Positions 34,945 to 44,540 are shown, counted from the stretch's first letter. The stretch is 64,000 nt of DNA from Myxococcales bacterium (GCA_016720545.1 JADKKK010000035.1:62001-126000); one strand, 5' to 3'. The notes: a model not told the origin generated them from the letters alone. Translations and numbers: made by a program.

Positions 34945-35015
34945 GGCGACACCTCGCCTTCGGCTCGGCGGCGCCATCGTCCTTCGTTCGCCCCTTCGGG
35001 CCTCACTTTCAGCTG
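34945..35015 (-). repeat. 71-bp dispersed repeat, copy 2 (abuts ATG at 34944)
   Basis: Read on the minus strand it ends CCGAAGGCGAGGTGTCGCC immediately before the hydrolase ATG, identical over this stretch to copy 1. The middle contains GCCC-GAA-GGGGC, a small hairpin corresponding to GCCCC-GCA-GGGGC of copy 3. Confidence 0.8.
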
Positions 35016-35105
35016 CGCGAGCGGCGGGGAGGGTCCCATGGCCGCCGATCATAGCAGGGCGTGACCCGCACGCCGCCACGGTCGACCACGGTGTACCCTT
35101 CAGAC

Positions 35106-35341
35106 ATGACCGCCCACGGCACCCCTCCGCCCGCGATCCTCGCGCCCGTCCCGCGGAGCGGCCGCTTCCTCACGTTCAGCCTCGCGCCCGGCGCCATCCT
35201 CGCGCCGCTCTGACCGCGCTCGCGGCGGTCACGCGCGTCGTCGACGGGCCCTTCCGGTTCACGCGCCCCGTGACCGGTGGCTACTACTGGTGTCCCCCGA
35301 CGATCGCCGGCACGCTCGACCTTCGCGCGCTCGGCGTGTAG
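35106..35341 (+). pseudogene. Internally deleted DyP-type peroxidase remnant
   Basis: Two ends of one family are joined in 236 bases. The first frame gives AILAPVPRSGRFLTFSLAPG, the N-terminus typical of DyP-type haem peroxidases, and stops at 35213. One frame over, LTALAAVTRVVDG continues it for a few residues and is followed at once by FRFTRPVTGGYYWCPP and a tail ending LDLRALGV, the C-terminus of the same family. The ~250 central residues, including haem-ligating His and catalytic GxxDG, are missing. So a deletion plus a frameshift is inferred. Confidence 0.6.
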
Positions 35342-35348
35342 CCGCAGC

Positions 35349-36596
35349 TCACGGCCCGACGCTCACCACGCCGCTCTCCGTGGCGAGGTACACGGCGCCG
35401 TTGGCCCCGAGGGCGGCCGGCGAGGTCGCGCGTGACCGCAGCGACGCGGCGAACAAGATGCGCCCGGAGGGCTGCACCGCGTAGAGCTTCGTATCTTCAG
35501 CGCCGAAGAGCACTGTGCCGCCCCCGGCGACGATGGGCGGCTGAGCGACGCCGAGCGGCTCGAACGCGAACCCCTCCTTGCCGTCACGGTCGAACCCGCG
35601 CACCTTCCCCTCGGAGGTTGCAACATACACGGATCCGTCGGGGGCGACGGCCGGCGCCCCTACCGCGGTGCCTTCCAGCGCGGCGGACCACCGCTCCGCG
35701 CCATCCGCGCTCACGGCGTGGAGTCGACCCGCCGCCGACGCGACCAGCACCACGCCGAACGGAGACAGCGCGGCCGAGGAGGTGAGCGCCGACGACGCGC
35801 GAAACCAGACCTCGGGGGCCCGCCCACGCACGACCTTACGGAGCGCTCCGTCCCGACCGGCGGCGAGGATCGCGCCGCCCACGCCGAGCGTGAGCGGCAC
35901 GGTGCTGTCGACGTCGACGGCCTCGAGCTCGGCGAGGTCGGCGCTCGCTGCGACATGCATCTTCCCGTCGAGGGCGGTGTAGGCGAGCGTCCCGTCGGCC
36001 AGCGGGAGGAGCGCCGTGGGCCCGGGCGCCCCTGCCGCCGAAGGTCCCGCGACGCCGTCGGCCACGCGGACGCGCCCGAGCTTGCCGGCCGTGGTCGCGT
36101 ACGCGACGTCACCCCCGGCGAGGACGACGGGAGACGCCGCCACGGGGCCGCCGGTCGGCGCCGACCACAGCAGCGAGCCCGACGCGGAGAAGGCGAGCAG
36201 GCGTCCGTCGGAGGTCCCGACCACGACGACGCCGCCCTCGGCCACGACGGGCGCGGTGGCGCCCAAGGACGACGCGTCCGACGAGAAGCCCAGGGCGGGC
36301 CCCGAGGGGGCGCGTGTGTCCTTGCGCGAGCCGGGGCGCGCCGCGCAGCCGCCGAGCATCGGCCACGGCGCGGTCGCGGAGGCTCCGGAAGGGAGCCCGC
36401 ACGGGTCGACGCTCGTCGGCGCCGCGTCAGCGTCGGCGTCGGTCAGTGGGGGCCCGCCGTCCTTCGGGCCCGCGTCGAGGGAGCTCGCGTCGACCGTGGG
36501 GCGCGCCACCTCGCCACACCCGCCGAGCGACTCGACGAGCAAGAGCGCAGCGGATCCGGACGCGAGGGCGAGGCTCGAGACGAGTCGGCGGACCAT
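35349..36596 (-). CDS. PQQ-like beta-propeller repeat lipoprotein
   Basis: 415 residues. Signal peptide to the lipobox LGGC (residues ~24-27), an Asp/Ala/Gly linker, then repeated blades of the form G-x-V-Y-V-A-T-x-x-G-K-V-x-G-F (for example GVVVVGTSDGRLLAFSASG, GSVYVATSEGKVRGFDRDG, GTVLFGAEDTKLYAVQPSG). This is the YWTD/PQQ-repeat propeller seen in BamB-like and dehydrogenase proteins; no PQQ-enzyme catalytic residues are evident, so a binding or scaffold role is more likely. It is divergent from the NADH dehydrogenase gene. Confidence 0.82.
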   Translation of the reverse strand: MVRRLVSSLALASGSAALLLVESLGGCGEVARPTVDASSLDAGPKDGGPPLTDADADAAPTSVDPCGLPSGASATAPWPMLGGCAARPGSRKDTRAPSGPALGFSSDASSLGATAPVVAEGGVVVVGTSDGRLLAFSASGSLLWSAPTGGPVAASPVVLAGGDVAYATTAGKLGRVRVADGVAGPSAAGAPGPTALLPLADGTLAYTALDGKMHVAASADLAELEAVDVDSTVPLTLGVGGAILAAGRDGALRKVVRGRAPEVWFRASSALTSSAALSPFGVVLVASAAGRLHAVSADGAERWSAALEGTAVGAPAVAPDGSVYVATSEGKVRGFDRDGKEGFAFEPLGVAQPPIVAGGGTVLFGAEDTKLYAVQPSGRILFAASLRSRATSPAALGANGAVYLATESGVVSVGP

Positions 36597-36672
36597 ATAC
36601 GCCGACTATAGCGCGACCAACCTCGCGCGTTACCCACTGGGCGGGGTGTACCAAAGGTCCTACAAACCGCGC

Positions 36673-38046
36673 ATGAGCGACGCGCCGCATGTAGTCATCG
36701 TAGGGGCCGGGTTCGGTGGGCTCACGGCCGCGCAGAGCCTGGCGGGCGAGCGCGTCAAGGTGACGGTGATCGACCGGCAGAACCACCACCTCTTCCAGCC
36801 CCTGCTCTATCAGGTGGCGATGGCGGGGCTCAGCCCCGCAGAGATCGCCGCGCCCATCCGCGGCGTCCTCGCGAGCCAGAAGAACGCGCGCGTGCTGCTC
36901 GGCGAGGTGAACCGCATCGACCTCGCGACGAGGCAGGTGTTCCTCGACGGCGAGCCCCTCTCGTACGATCGGCTCATCCTCGCGGTCGGCGCGAAGACGA
37001 GCTATTTCGGCCACGACGAGTGGGCGACGTACGCGCCGGGCCTCAAGTCGCTCGAGGACGCCCTGGAGATCCGGCACCGCGTGCTGTTCGCCTTCGAGCG
37101 GGCCGAGCGCGAGCCCGATCCGGCGACGCGCGCCAGGCTGCTCACGTTCGTGGTCATCGGCGGCGGCCCCACCGGGGTGGAGCTCGCCGGCGCGATCTCG
37201 GAGCTCGCGCGGCACGTGCTGAACGACGACTTCCGCTCCATCAACCCGCGGGACGCGAAGGTCGTCCTCGTCGAGGCGGGCGCGCGTGTCCTCTCCAGCT
37301 TCTCGGAGGCGCTCTCCGCGAGCGCGGCCGAGCAGCTCGGGGAGCTCGGCGTGGAGGTGCGCACGCTCACACGAGTGACCGGCATCGACGCCCACGGCAT
37401 CGGGTGGGAGGGCGCGTCGGAGGACGCGCTTCCCGGGCTGGGCCGGGGCGAGCGCGGCCGCATCGAGGCGAGCACGGTCGTATGGGGCGCGGGCGTGCAG
37501 GGCACGTCGCTCGCCGCCTCGCTCGGCGTCCCGCTCGACCGCCAGGGCCGCGTGAGGGTCGACGAGCACGGGCGCATCCTGGGCCACCCGAGCGCGTTCG
37601 CCATCGGCGACATGGCGCACATGGAGCAAGACGGCGCGCCGCTCCCTGGGCTGTCGCCGGTCGCGATGCAGCAGGCTCGGCACGTCGCCAAGCTCATCCT
37701 CGCCGAGCGCGACGGCGTCGCGCTGCGACCCTTCCGGTACGTCGACAAGGGCACGATGGCGACGATCGGACGCTCGCGCGCGATCGCGCGGGCCATGGGA
37801 CTCGAGCTCTCCGGCTTCCTCGCCTGGCTCGCCTGGCTCTTCATTCATCTCATCTATCTGGTCGGCTTCCGCAGCCGCAGCGTGGTGCTCTTCACCTGGA
37901 CCTGGTCGTACTTCGCCTACGATCGGGGCGCGCGCCTCATGACCCACCCGATGAAGGCGGAGGGCTCGCGCATCCTGTTGCCCGAGGTGATCGAGCATCG
38001 ACCGGTCTCCCAGCGCAGCCCGAGCGCCGCGCGCGAGCTCGCGTAG
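36673..38046 (+). CDS. ndh: Type II NADH:quinone oxidoreductase (NDH-2-like)
   Basis: 457 residues. FAD site VVIVGAGFGGLTAAQSLA at the N-terminus, FQPLLYQVAMAGLSPAEIA, then the NADH site FVVIGGGPTGVELAGAI near residue 160. The quinone-side block AIGDMAHMEQDG and PLPGLSPVAMQQARH is present. A C-terminal amphipathic/hydrophobic helix (FLAWLAWLFIHLIYLVGF, ~380-397) would dock the enzyme on the inner face of the cytoplasmic membrane. NDH-2 passes electrons from NADH to quinone without pumping protons. Length and motifs are standard. Confidence 0.92.
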   Translation: MSDAPHVVIVGAGFGGLTAAQSLAGERVKVTVIDRQNHHLFQPLLYQVAMAGLSPAEIAAPIRGVLASQKNARVLLGEVNRIDLATRQVFLDGEPLSYDRLILAVGAKTSYFGHDEWATYAPGLKSLEDALEIRHRVLFAFERAEREPDPATRARLLTFVVIGGGPTGVELAGAISELARHVLNDDFRSINPRDAKVVLVEAGARVLSSFSEALSASAAEQLGELGVEVRTLTRVTGIDAHGIGWEGASEDALPGLGRGERGRIEASTVVWGAGVQGTSLAASLGVPLDRQGRVRVDEHGRILGHPSAFAIGDMAHMEQDGAPLPGLSPVAMQQARHVAKLILAERDGVALRPFRYVDKGTMATIGRSRAIARAMGLELSGFLAWLAWLFIHLIYLVGFRSRSVVLFTWTWSYFAYDRGARLMTHPMKAEGSRILLPEVIEHRPVSQRSPSAARELA

Positions 38047-38075
38047 CCGCGGGGCTGAGGGGCTCTCCGTGCGAG

Positions 38076-39581
38076 TCAGCGCTGCGCGCTCGCTCGGCGC
38101 GCCTCGCGGAGCCAGCGCAGGGCCGCGTCGCGATCCCCGGCGGCGGCCGCGCGCCACCCGCGCTCGCGCGCGGCCTCCAGGTAGGCCTCCGCGGCGCCGA
38201 CCTCGCGCGCGCTCGACGCAGCGCGGAGCAGCGAGAGGGAGAGCTCGACGCCCTCGTCGGACGCGGCGGCGAGGCACGCCCGCGCCAGCCCCGCGCCCCC
38301 GCGCGGCGGCGGGGGGATGGGCACGGCGAGCTGGAGCAGGGCCGCCACCACCGCGAGCGCGGCGCGCTGGACGGGCGCGGCGTCGCAGTGGAGCCCCAGC
38401 GCCGTCGCCTCCCATGCGGGCGCGCGCTCACCGGGCGGAGCTGCCTCGAGCGCGCCCGGGAGCCGCGAGAGCGCGGCCTCGGCGCGCGCGAGGTCGGCGT
38501 CGCGGAGCGCTGCGCACGCGGTCAGCGCGAGCGCCGCCGCGTCTCCCTCGGGCAGCGCCACGCGAGGCTCGAAGCGCCCGCGCACCACGTCGGCGGCGCG
38601 GCGCCCCAGCGCGAGCGCGCGGTCGTCCGACGGGCGCGCGGCCTCGAGGGCCCGGAGCGCCGCGTCGAGGTCCCCGGCGCGCGCCGCGAGCGCCAGGGCG
38701 CGACGGTGCTCGAGCCGCGCGGAGAGTCGCGCCGCGCGCGCGAGATCGGGGAGGCGCCCGAACACGGCGAGGAGCCGGTCCTCCTCCATGGGCGTGAGCG
38801 CGAGCCCAAGCCTGTCGGCGTGGGCGCAGGCGAGGGCCAGCGCCCGCTCCGCGACCTCCGGGTCACCGGCCGCGACACGCTCGGCGAGCTCGCCGAGCCA
38901 CGCAGACCGGGAGAAGCGGCTGGCCGAGCCGAGACCATGCGGGGCGAGGCGGAGGGCGAGCTCGGCCGACAGGCCGCGGAGCGCGAGCCCCGCCGCGACC
39001 CGTGAAGCCGCCTCGGCGTCCCCACGCTCGTAGAGGAGCGCGGCGCGGAGGGCGCGTGCACTCTGCACGATTTCGGAGGCGCCCTCCCGCGCGGCGCGCT
39101 CCTCGGCGCGGCGCAGCGCCTCGGGCGCGCCCGAGTCTCCCGTGTGCTCGAGGCAGCGCGCGTGCAGGTACGCGGCGCGGGCGCGGGGGAAGCGCTCGGC
39201 CTCCAGCGCCGCGAGCCCGGTGGCAGAGAGCGACCAGCCACCTAGGCGCCCCGCTCCCGCCGCTCTCGCCTGCGCGCCGAGCCCCGGCGGGCTCGCGCCC
39301 GATCGCGCGGAGAGCGCGAGCATCGCGAGCACCTGTCGGCGCACGTCGGCCTCGAAGAGGCCCGTAGTCACGCTCGCGTAGAGGCCCACGAGGCCCTCCG
39401 CCGCCGCCTCGTCGTCGAGCTCGATCGCGCACGCGAGGCCGGCGAGCACGGCGCGCCCGCGCGTCTCGGAGTCGGAGGCGTTGCCCGCGAGCGCGCGGTA
39501 GGAGAGCAGGCCGGCGCGCGGCCCGAGGCTCCGCCGAACCCTCTCCGCGGCCCCGATCGCGACGTCGCCCGCGAGGCTCAC
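38076..39581 (-). CDS. Helical-repeat (TPR-like) protein of the Hsp70 operon
   Basis: 501 residues from GTG 39581, whose codon overlaps the Hsp70 stop (GTGA). The sequence is almost wholly alpha-helical, built of Ala/Leu/Arg-rich helices in pairs (for example RARAAYLHARCLEHTGDSGA, AEERAAREGASEIVQSARAL), like a TPR/Sel1 superhelix, but without a clean TPR consensus. No signal peptide or membrane helix. Being last in a four-gene unit with a J-like protein and Hsp70, it may hold client proteins or report on chaperone state; that is inference. Confidence 0.72.
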   Translation of the reverse strand: MSLAGDVAIGAAERVRRSLGPRAGLLSYRALAGNASDSETRGRAVLAGLACAIELDDEAAAEGLVGLYASVTTGLFEADVRRQVLAMLALSARSGASPPGLGAQARAAGAGRLGGWSLSATGLAALEAERFPRARAAYLHARCLEHTGDSGAPEALRRAEERAAREGASEIVQSARALRAALLYERGDAEAASRVAAGLALRGLSAELALRLAPHGLGSASRFSRSAWLGELAERVAAGDPEVAERALALACAHADRLGLALTPMEEDRLLAVFGRLPDLARAARLSARLEHRRALALAARAGDLDAALRALEAARPSDDRALALGRRAADVVRGRFEPRVALPEGDAAALALTACAALRDADLARAEAALSRLPGALEAAPPGERAPAWEATALGLHCDAAPVQRAALAVVAALLQLAVPIPPPPRGGAGLARACLAAASDEGVELSLSLLRAASSAREVGAAEAYLEAARERGWRAAAAGDRDAALRWLREARRASAQR

Positions 39582-42199
39582 CCGCCGCCCCCGGTGCCGC
39601 CCCCGCTCCCGCCGCGATCGGTGACCATGCCGAGCTGAGGGATGCGCTCGAGCGCCGCCTCGATGCGCTCGAGCTCGTCGCTGATCGCGTCGGCGCGCTT
39701 GCGGGCCGTCGCCCTCGCCGCCGCCCTCGCCGCCGCCCTCGGCGCCCGCGCGCTCGAGGTCGACCAGCGGGGCGCGCACCGAGTCCTTGAACCACGCACG
39801 CACTCGCGCAAGCTCCGCGTCTTGGAGCTTCCGCAGCTCGCCCTCGCTCGTGAGCGTCACTGATTCGAGCTCTCCGTCGACCCGGTTCGCCCAAGAGACC
39901 GCGCGCGAGACGCGCTGCCGCACGTAGGCGGGGTCGTCGAGCTTCATCGACGCGAACTCTTCCTGCCACGCGGTCTCGAGCAGCGCCTGCACCTCGTTGA
40001 ACGCGCGCCTCCACGTCGTGCTCTCGCGCGCCTCGTAAGCCCTCCGGGCGCGGCGGTCGACGTCGTCCACCCGCTCCTCCCACTCGAGTCGGGTCATGCC
40101 CACGAGGGTGTCGCGCGTTCGATAGACGATGCGCCTGAGGGTGTCGAGGGTCTCCTCGTAGCGCGCGAGAGGCGGCGAGAGGTCCTCGGCCGACGAGCCG
40201 GCGAGCTCGTCGATGAGGTGGCGTAGCCGCTGGCTCAGGGCCGCGAGCTTGTCGGGATCGGTGAGCGCCGCCTCGCGGATCGCGACGACGAGGCGCTCGG
40301 CCTCACGCTGGTAGATGGCCCCGAGGCCTCCCCACACGTTGCGCTTCGCGCGCTCGGCCTCGTCGAGGAGCGCGTCGAGGTCGACCCGCACGTGCGCGGT
40401 CTCCTCGGGCGCGATCAGCGCCTCGATGCGCTGGCTCCCGACCTGCGCCGTGGCTTCCATGCGCATCGACTCGTCGCACCGGATCACGAGCTCGACGGGT
40501 GTGCCCACGGGGAGCCCGCGCGGCACCTCGAGCATGAGCACCTTGATGGGCACGCGGTTCTGGAGGAGGCGGAGCACCACTCCGCCCGACTGGTCTTGGG
40601 TGTAGAAGAGCTGCGTCGCTTGCGTGGGCAGGCCCGCACCCCGCGGAATGAGCACGCGTCGATCACGGCGGCCGCCGCGCACCACCTCGAGCGCGATGTC
40701 CTTCGCCACCACCGCGGCGCGCGACAGCGCCGAAGGCCGCGGCCGGAGATCTCCGCGGTGGAGCGAGAGCGGCAGCTCGGCGAGCGGCGCCCCCACCGCC
40801 GACTGGAGGCTCAGAGTGACGCGGGTCTCTTCGCCTTCTCCGAGCTCGAGGTCGAGCCGCGCGGGAGCGCTCGTGGGCGCGGCAATCTCGGCGAGCAGCT
40901 CCTCGCCGCACCACACGGCGAGCTGCTTGGCCTTCTCGGGCATTCTCTCGGCCAACACCTGGATTCGTATGCTTTTTCCGTGGGCTACGAGGGCGCCGTC
41001 GACGCGGATCCGCGCCGCGTCGTCACCCACGGTGTGACCCCCGAGGTGGGCGGCGTGGATGGCTGCGCCGAGCGCGACGCAGGTGTCTACGTCGTCGCGG
41101 AGCGGCTCGCCGCCGGGCTTGCAGAGCTCCTCGGTGACGCGACGCACGACGAGAGGCACGCGCGTGGAGCCGCCCACGAGCACCACGTGGTCGATGTCGT
41201 CGGCGCCAACCTTCGCCACCTCCATCGCGCGATCGAGGGCCCTCCGGCAGCACGCGAGGGTCGTCTCGACGAGGTCGGACACGAGCGCGTCGTAGTCGGC
41301 GCGGGCGAGCTCCGCCGTGTACGAGACGCTCTCGCCGGCCTTGTCGACCAGCACGTCTTGCTTCGACACGCTCAGCACGTCGGCCGTCGAGAACGACTCC
41401 TTCAGGTCCTGCGCGAGGTGGACGAGCCGCTGAAAGCGGGCGCGGTCTTCGGGTCCCCTGCCACGTCGAGGTCGAGCGAGTAGCCGCGCCCCGCGAGCTC
41501 CTTGCGAAGCCACTCCGCGAAGCGCCGGTCGAAGTCGTCGCCGCCGAGGAAGTTGTCGCCGTCGATGGCCAGCACCTGGTACTCGCCGCCCACGCAGCGG
41601 AGCACGGAGACGTCGAACGTGCCGCCGCCGAGGTCGTAAACGAGGAAATGCCCGTCGCCGAGCTTGCGCTTCCACGTGTGGTAGATCGCCGCCGCCGTGG
41701 GCTCTTGCAGCACGCCTATCACCTCGAGGCCCGCGAGCTCGCCCGCCTTTCGCGTCGCCTCGACCTGCGGGGCGTCGAAGTAAGCCGGCACGGTGATCAC
41801 GGCCCGCGTGACGCGCACCTCGGGGCGGGCCTCGCCCTTCGGGGCCTCGCGATCGGCCCGCGCCGCGAGGTGCTCGCGCATGCGGGCGGCGAGGTCGGCC
41901 AAGATCTTGCTCGACACCTCCTCAGGCAGCAGGTCATGGGGACCGACGCTGACACGCGCGCGCTGGCCCATCTTGCGCTTCACGGACTCGACGGGCGGCT
42001 CGGCCGACGCGCGCCGCTGCCTGGCGGCGTGCCCCACGACGAACGCCTTCGCCTTCTCGTCCCACGCGACCGCGCTCGGCACGGTGCGCCGGCCGAACTT
42101 GTCGGCGTAGAGCACGACCTCGCGCTCCGACGCGGCGAGCTGCGCGATCTCCGAGTTCGTGGTGCCGAGGTCGATGCCTACGGGGCGGTCGATGTACAT
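39578..42199 (-). CDS. Hsp70/DnaK family chaperone with two apparent frameshifts
   Basis: About 870 residues when two frame changes are bridged, longer than the ~640 of DnaK. Nucleotide-domain motifs are intact: GIDLGTTNSEIA, ITVPAYFDAPQVEATRKAGE, LVYDLGGGTFDVSVL and HVVLVGGSTRVPLVVRR. Break 1 is at 41451-41453, a CCC run where one C restores GDPEDRARFQRL. Break 2 is in 9-base GGCGGCGAG repeats at 39711-39742, after which RKRADAISDELERIEAALER reads on to a Gly-rich end. The substrate-binding part and an extended helical C-terminus follow the ATPase. Gene order with J-like and helical proteins suggests a dedicated chaperone set. Confidence 0.78.
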
Positions 42200-42200
42200 T

Positions 42201-42638
42201 TTACTCTTTCTCCGAGAGGACGGGGTCGGCGGAAAGCCAGGAGGCGCGCGGCGGGTGGGCGACCCCGCCCAACCTCGCAACGGACGCGCGCGGCTCGCCC
42301 GCGAGCAGCGCCGTGAGGGACGGGAGCACGAGCAGCCCGAGCCACGAGGCGTGCGGCTCGTCGGCCGCGGGCGCGGCGGGCGGCGCGCGGCGGCGGCGGG
42401 GCGCGGCGCCGATGGGGGGCCGGGTCTCGGGGTGCGCCAAGAACACCGCGCGAAGGCGCTCCTCCGGGTGCAGCGTGAGCCTGTCCCACGCCGCTCGCAG
42501 CGCGTCGCGCTCGGCCTCTGGCGCCTCGGCCACGAGCTCGCGGAAGCGCTCGGTGATGGCCTGCGGCCCCGCGCTCGGATCGATGTCGTAGCGGTCGAAG
42601 GGGCTCTCGGTCTCGGTCTCGTCGTGCGGGTGGCTCAC
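42201..42638 (-). CDS. J-domain-like protein lacking HPD
   Basis: 145 residues, one base before the Hsp70 start. The N-terminal ~70 residues resemble a J domain: DRYDIDPSAGPQAITERFRE (helices I-II) and AAWDRLTLHPEERLRAVF (helix III, compare AYEVLSDPEKRARYD of DnaJ). The HPD tripeptide that triggers Hsp70 ATPase is absent from the expected loop (AEAPEAE). The rest is Arg/Pro/Ala-rich with a short hydrophobic piece. It may bind Hsp70 without stimulating it, or the similarity may be only structural. The assignment leans on the neighbouring Hsp70. Confidence 0.6.
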   Translation of the reverse strand: MSHPHDETETESPFDRYDIDPSAGPQAITERFRELVAEAPEAERDALRAAWDRLTLHPEERLRAVFLAHPETRPPIGAAPRRRRAPPAAPAADEPHASWLGLLVLPSLTALLAGEPRASVARLGGVAHPPRASWLSADPVLSEKE

Positions 42639-42645
42639 GGCGGCC

Positions 42646-44073
42646 TCATGGTAGCCGAGGCAGCGCGCCGGTGCGCCTCGCGCGGACGAGCGCCGCGGTC
42701 TCCTCCACCTCGCGCGCCGAGGGGAACAGATCCCGCGCGCGCGCGACGAGCGCCTCCGCCTCGTCGATCTCTGCCCCGGAGGCGACGAGGGTCTCTACCT
42801 TCCGACGCGCCTTCTGGCACAAGAAGCTCGCGAGCACGGCCCGGCCGTTGCGGTGCGACGGGCAGACGGCGACGGCCCGCTCCACGATCGCGATCTGCCG
42901 ATCGAGCGTGGTCGCGGCGTTGGTGTAGAATACAAGGAATTGCGCGCACGCCGCCGCGTACGCGACGCGCCCGCGATCGCCCGTGACGCGCGCGATGAGG
43001 CTCTCGACCAAGCGGAACGTGTGCGCCCGCGCAGGGGCGCCGTGCGGGCCCGCGTCGGGGCCGAACAGCTGAGCGAACTTGTCCCACTCCCTCCGCCGCT
43101 GCAGCTCCCAGCACACGGGCTCGGCGCGCTCGACGAAGAAGCGCTCGACCGCCTCGTCCTGCCCCGAGAGCTCCCACACCTCGACGAGGCCCTGGAGGGC
43201 CGCGATGCCGCGCGTGGTGAGCTCGTTCGCCAGCGCCGCGTCGTCGAGCGCCTGTGCGGTGGGCTCGAGGGCCTCCTCGATCGCCCGCGCGTGCGCGGCG
43301 GCGCACCTCGCCACGGCGGCCCCGCGCGCCGCCTCGTCGAGCCCCGCCCGCGCCGCGGCGGCTTCGGCCCGCGCGAGGGCCATGAGCGCGATCCTCGCGC
43401 GCGCGTCGCGTGCCCGCGCGCCGGCCAGGGCTCGCTCGCCGAGCTCTCCGACGTGAAGGAAGGGGAGCTCCGCGGAGAGCCGCGCCACGTCGGCCGCGCG
43501 CGTCTTGACCGCCCCGCTGGTCGCCGGGCCGAGCGCGCGCGTCACGAGCTCGGCGACGTAGTCGGTGCAGCGAGAGAGCGCAAAGAACGCGGCGAGCGAG
43601 AGCTCCCACGCCTCCACGGGGCCGAGCTCGCGTCGCGCTCCCCCGCCCTCGCGCTCACGCGCCCCGCGCTCCTCGCGGCTCGCGTCGAGCGCGTCCTGCG
43701 CCGCGCGACGCGCGAGCTCACGCTCGCGGCAGCCCGCGACGCGCGCGAAGTGGAGCCCGAGGTGGTGGAGCAGCGCCGGCGGGTACCCCGCGAACGACGG
43801 GGCCGTCAGGAGCGCGGTGAGCCCGTCGAGCGCCGCGCTCGGCAGCTCCAGCGGATCGCGCTCCGGCGCTGGGCCATCGGGGCCCGCGGCGAGGCCCGCC
43901 ATCACGAGCGCGTCGCGCCCGCCCGGCAAGGCGCGGAGCTCGTGGAGCAGCCCGGCCGCCCGGCGCGGCGGCTCCGGCGCGGTGGGGCCCGCGTGTTCGC
44001 GGAAGAGGCGCGCGTAGACCGCCTCCTCCTCGAGGCGCGCGACCAGGGCCTCGTCTTCGGGTCGGAACGGCAT
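42646..44073 (-). CDS. Hypothetical all-helical protein, first gene of the Hsp70 operon
   Basis: 475 residues from MPFRPEDEALVARL. Largely helical, Ala/Arg/Glu-rich, with TPR-like pairs toward the C-terminus (RQIAIVERAVAVCPSHRNGRA then AEALVARARDLFPSAREVEE). No catalytic motif, no membrane segment. It ends 7 bases before the J-like gene, so all four genes likely share one transcript. A TTG at 44208, in the same frame and directly against repeat copy 3, would add 45 residues that do not look conserved, so ATG 44073 is preferred although its ribosome site is weak. FLVFYTN is encoded by an AT-rich patch. Confidence 0.68.
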   Translation of the reverse strand: MPFRPEDEALVARLEEEAVYARLFREHAGPTAPEPPRRAAGLLHELRALPGGRDALVMAGLAAGPDGPAPERDPLELPSAALDGLTALLTAPSFAGYPPALLHHLGLHFARVAGCRERELARRAAQDALDASREERGAREREGGGARRELGPVEAWELSLAAFFALSRCTDYVAELVTRALGPATSGAVKTRAADVARLSAELPFLHVGELGERALAGARARDARARIALMALARAEAAAARAGLDEAARGAAVARCAAAHARAIEEALEPTAQALDDAALANELTTRGIAALQGLVEVWELSGQDEAVERFFVERAEPVCWELQRRREWDKFAQLFGPDAGPHGAPARAHTFRLVESLIARVTGDRGRVAYAAACAQFLVFYTNAATTLDRQIAIVERAVAVCPSHRNGRAVLASFLCQKARRKVETLVASGAEIDEAEALVARARDLFPSAREVEETAALVRARRTGALPRLP

Positions 44074-44142
44074 GCGCGGTGTGCATGATGCCTGAGTGCT
44101 GCGGTTCCATCGAGTCGATGGGTGCTCCGCGCGCTGGGCTTC

Positions 44143-44179
44143 GCCCAACAACGCAGCACTCTTCCAGTTTTTGTTGGGC
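44143..44179. repeat. 9-bp perfect inverted repeat in the Hsp70-operon leader
   Basis: GCCCAACAA (44143-44151) and TTGTTGGGC (44171-44179) are exact complements separated by 19 bases, with TTTTT next to the inner edge. Sited between the helical-protein start (44073) and repeat copy 3; could be a leader hairpin or part of another repeat. Function unknown. Confidence 0.45.
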
Positions 44180-44208
44180 TCCACCCAAACCCGCGCCCCT
44201 CGATTCAA

Positions 44209-44279
44209 GGCGAGACCTCGCCTTCGGCTCGGGCCCGCCTTCGACCTTGGTTCGCCCCTGCGGGGCTCACTTGCCGGTT
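44209..44279 (-). repeat. 71-bp dispersed repeat, copy 3 (followed by TTG at 44208)
   Basis: Minus-strand reading begins AACCGGCAAGTGAGCCCCGC and ends CGAAGGCGAGGTCTCGCC, 11 mismatches from copy 1 by hand count. It lies 135 bases before the ATG of the helical-protein gene on that strand, but a TTG in the same relative place as the ATGs of copies 1 and 2 is in frame with that gene. Confidence 0.78.
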
Positions 44280-44440
44280 GAAGAGAATCGAGGCGCGAGG
44301 AACCGCCCACTGGCGACGCGGGCGCGCAGCGCGCTACGCGGCTCCCCACCCGCACAATTCGCGGAGCGCCGCCCTCGCGACGCTTCCGCCCACCTCCTCG
44401 GTGGCAATCGGCGGGGGTTCGTGGCAAAACCCGCCGGTCC

Positions 44441-44540
44441 GGGCCCCTCGGGGCCCACCACCCTGGCGGTGATCCCCGACGGGGGGCCCCCGCGCAACTT
44501 GCCTCGAGGCGCGCCGCTCCTCGATGTCCCCGACGGGGGG
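44441..44540 (+). promoter_or_regulatory. Cluster of three GC hairpins in the leader of the methyltransferase gene
   Basis: GGGCCC-CTCG-GGGCCC at 44441-44456 is a perfect palindrome. TCCCCGACGGGGGG occurs twice, at 44473-44486 and 44527-44540, each a CCCC-GAC-GGGG hairpin. The second ends 12 bases before the GTG start and overlaps the only purine-rich ribosome site. They may control translation or attenuate transcription. Confidence 0.5.

Noticed and set aside
38076..41675. A single 1199-residue Hsp70-TPR fusion
   Set aside because: The linking part in that frame is Arg-rich nonsense, whereas another frame gives a sensible Hsp70 C-terminus ending at a GTGA overlap. Two genes with a frame break fit better.
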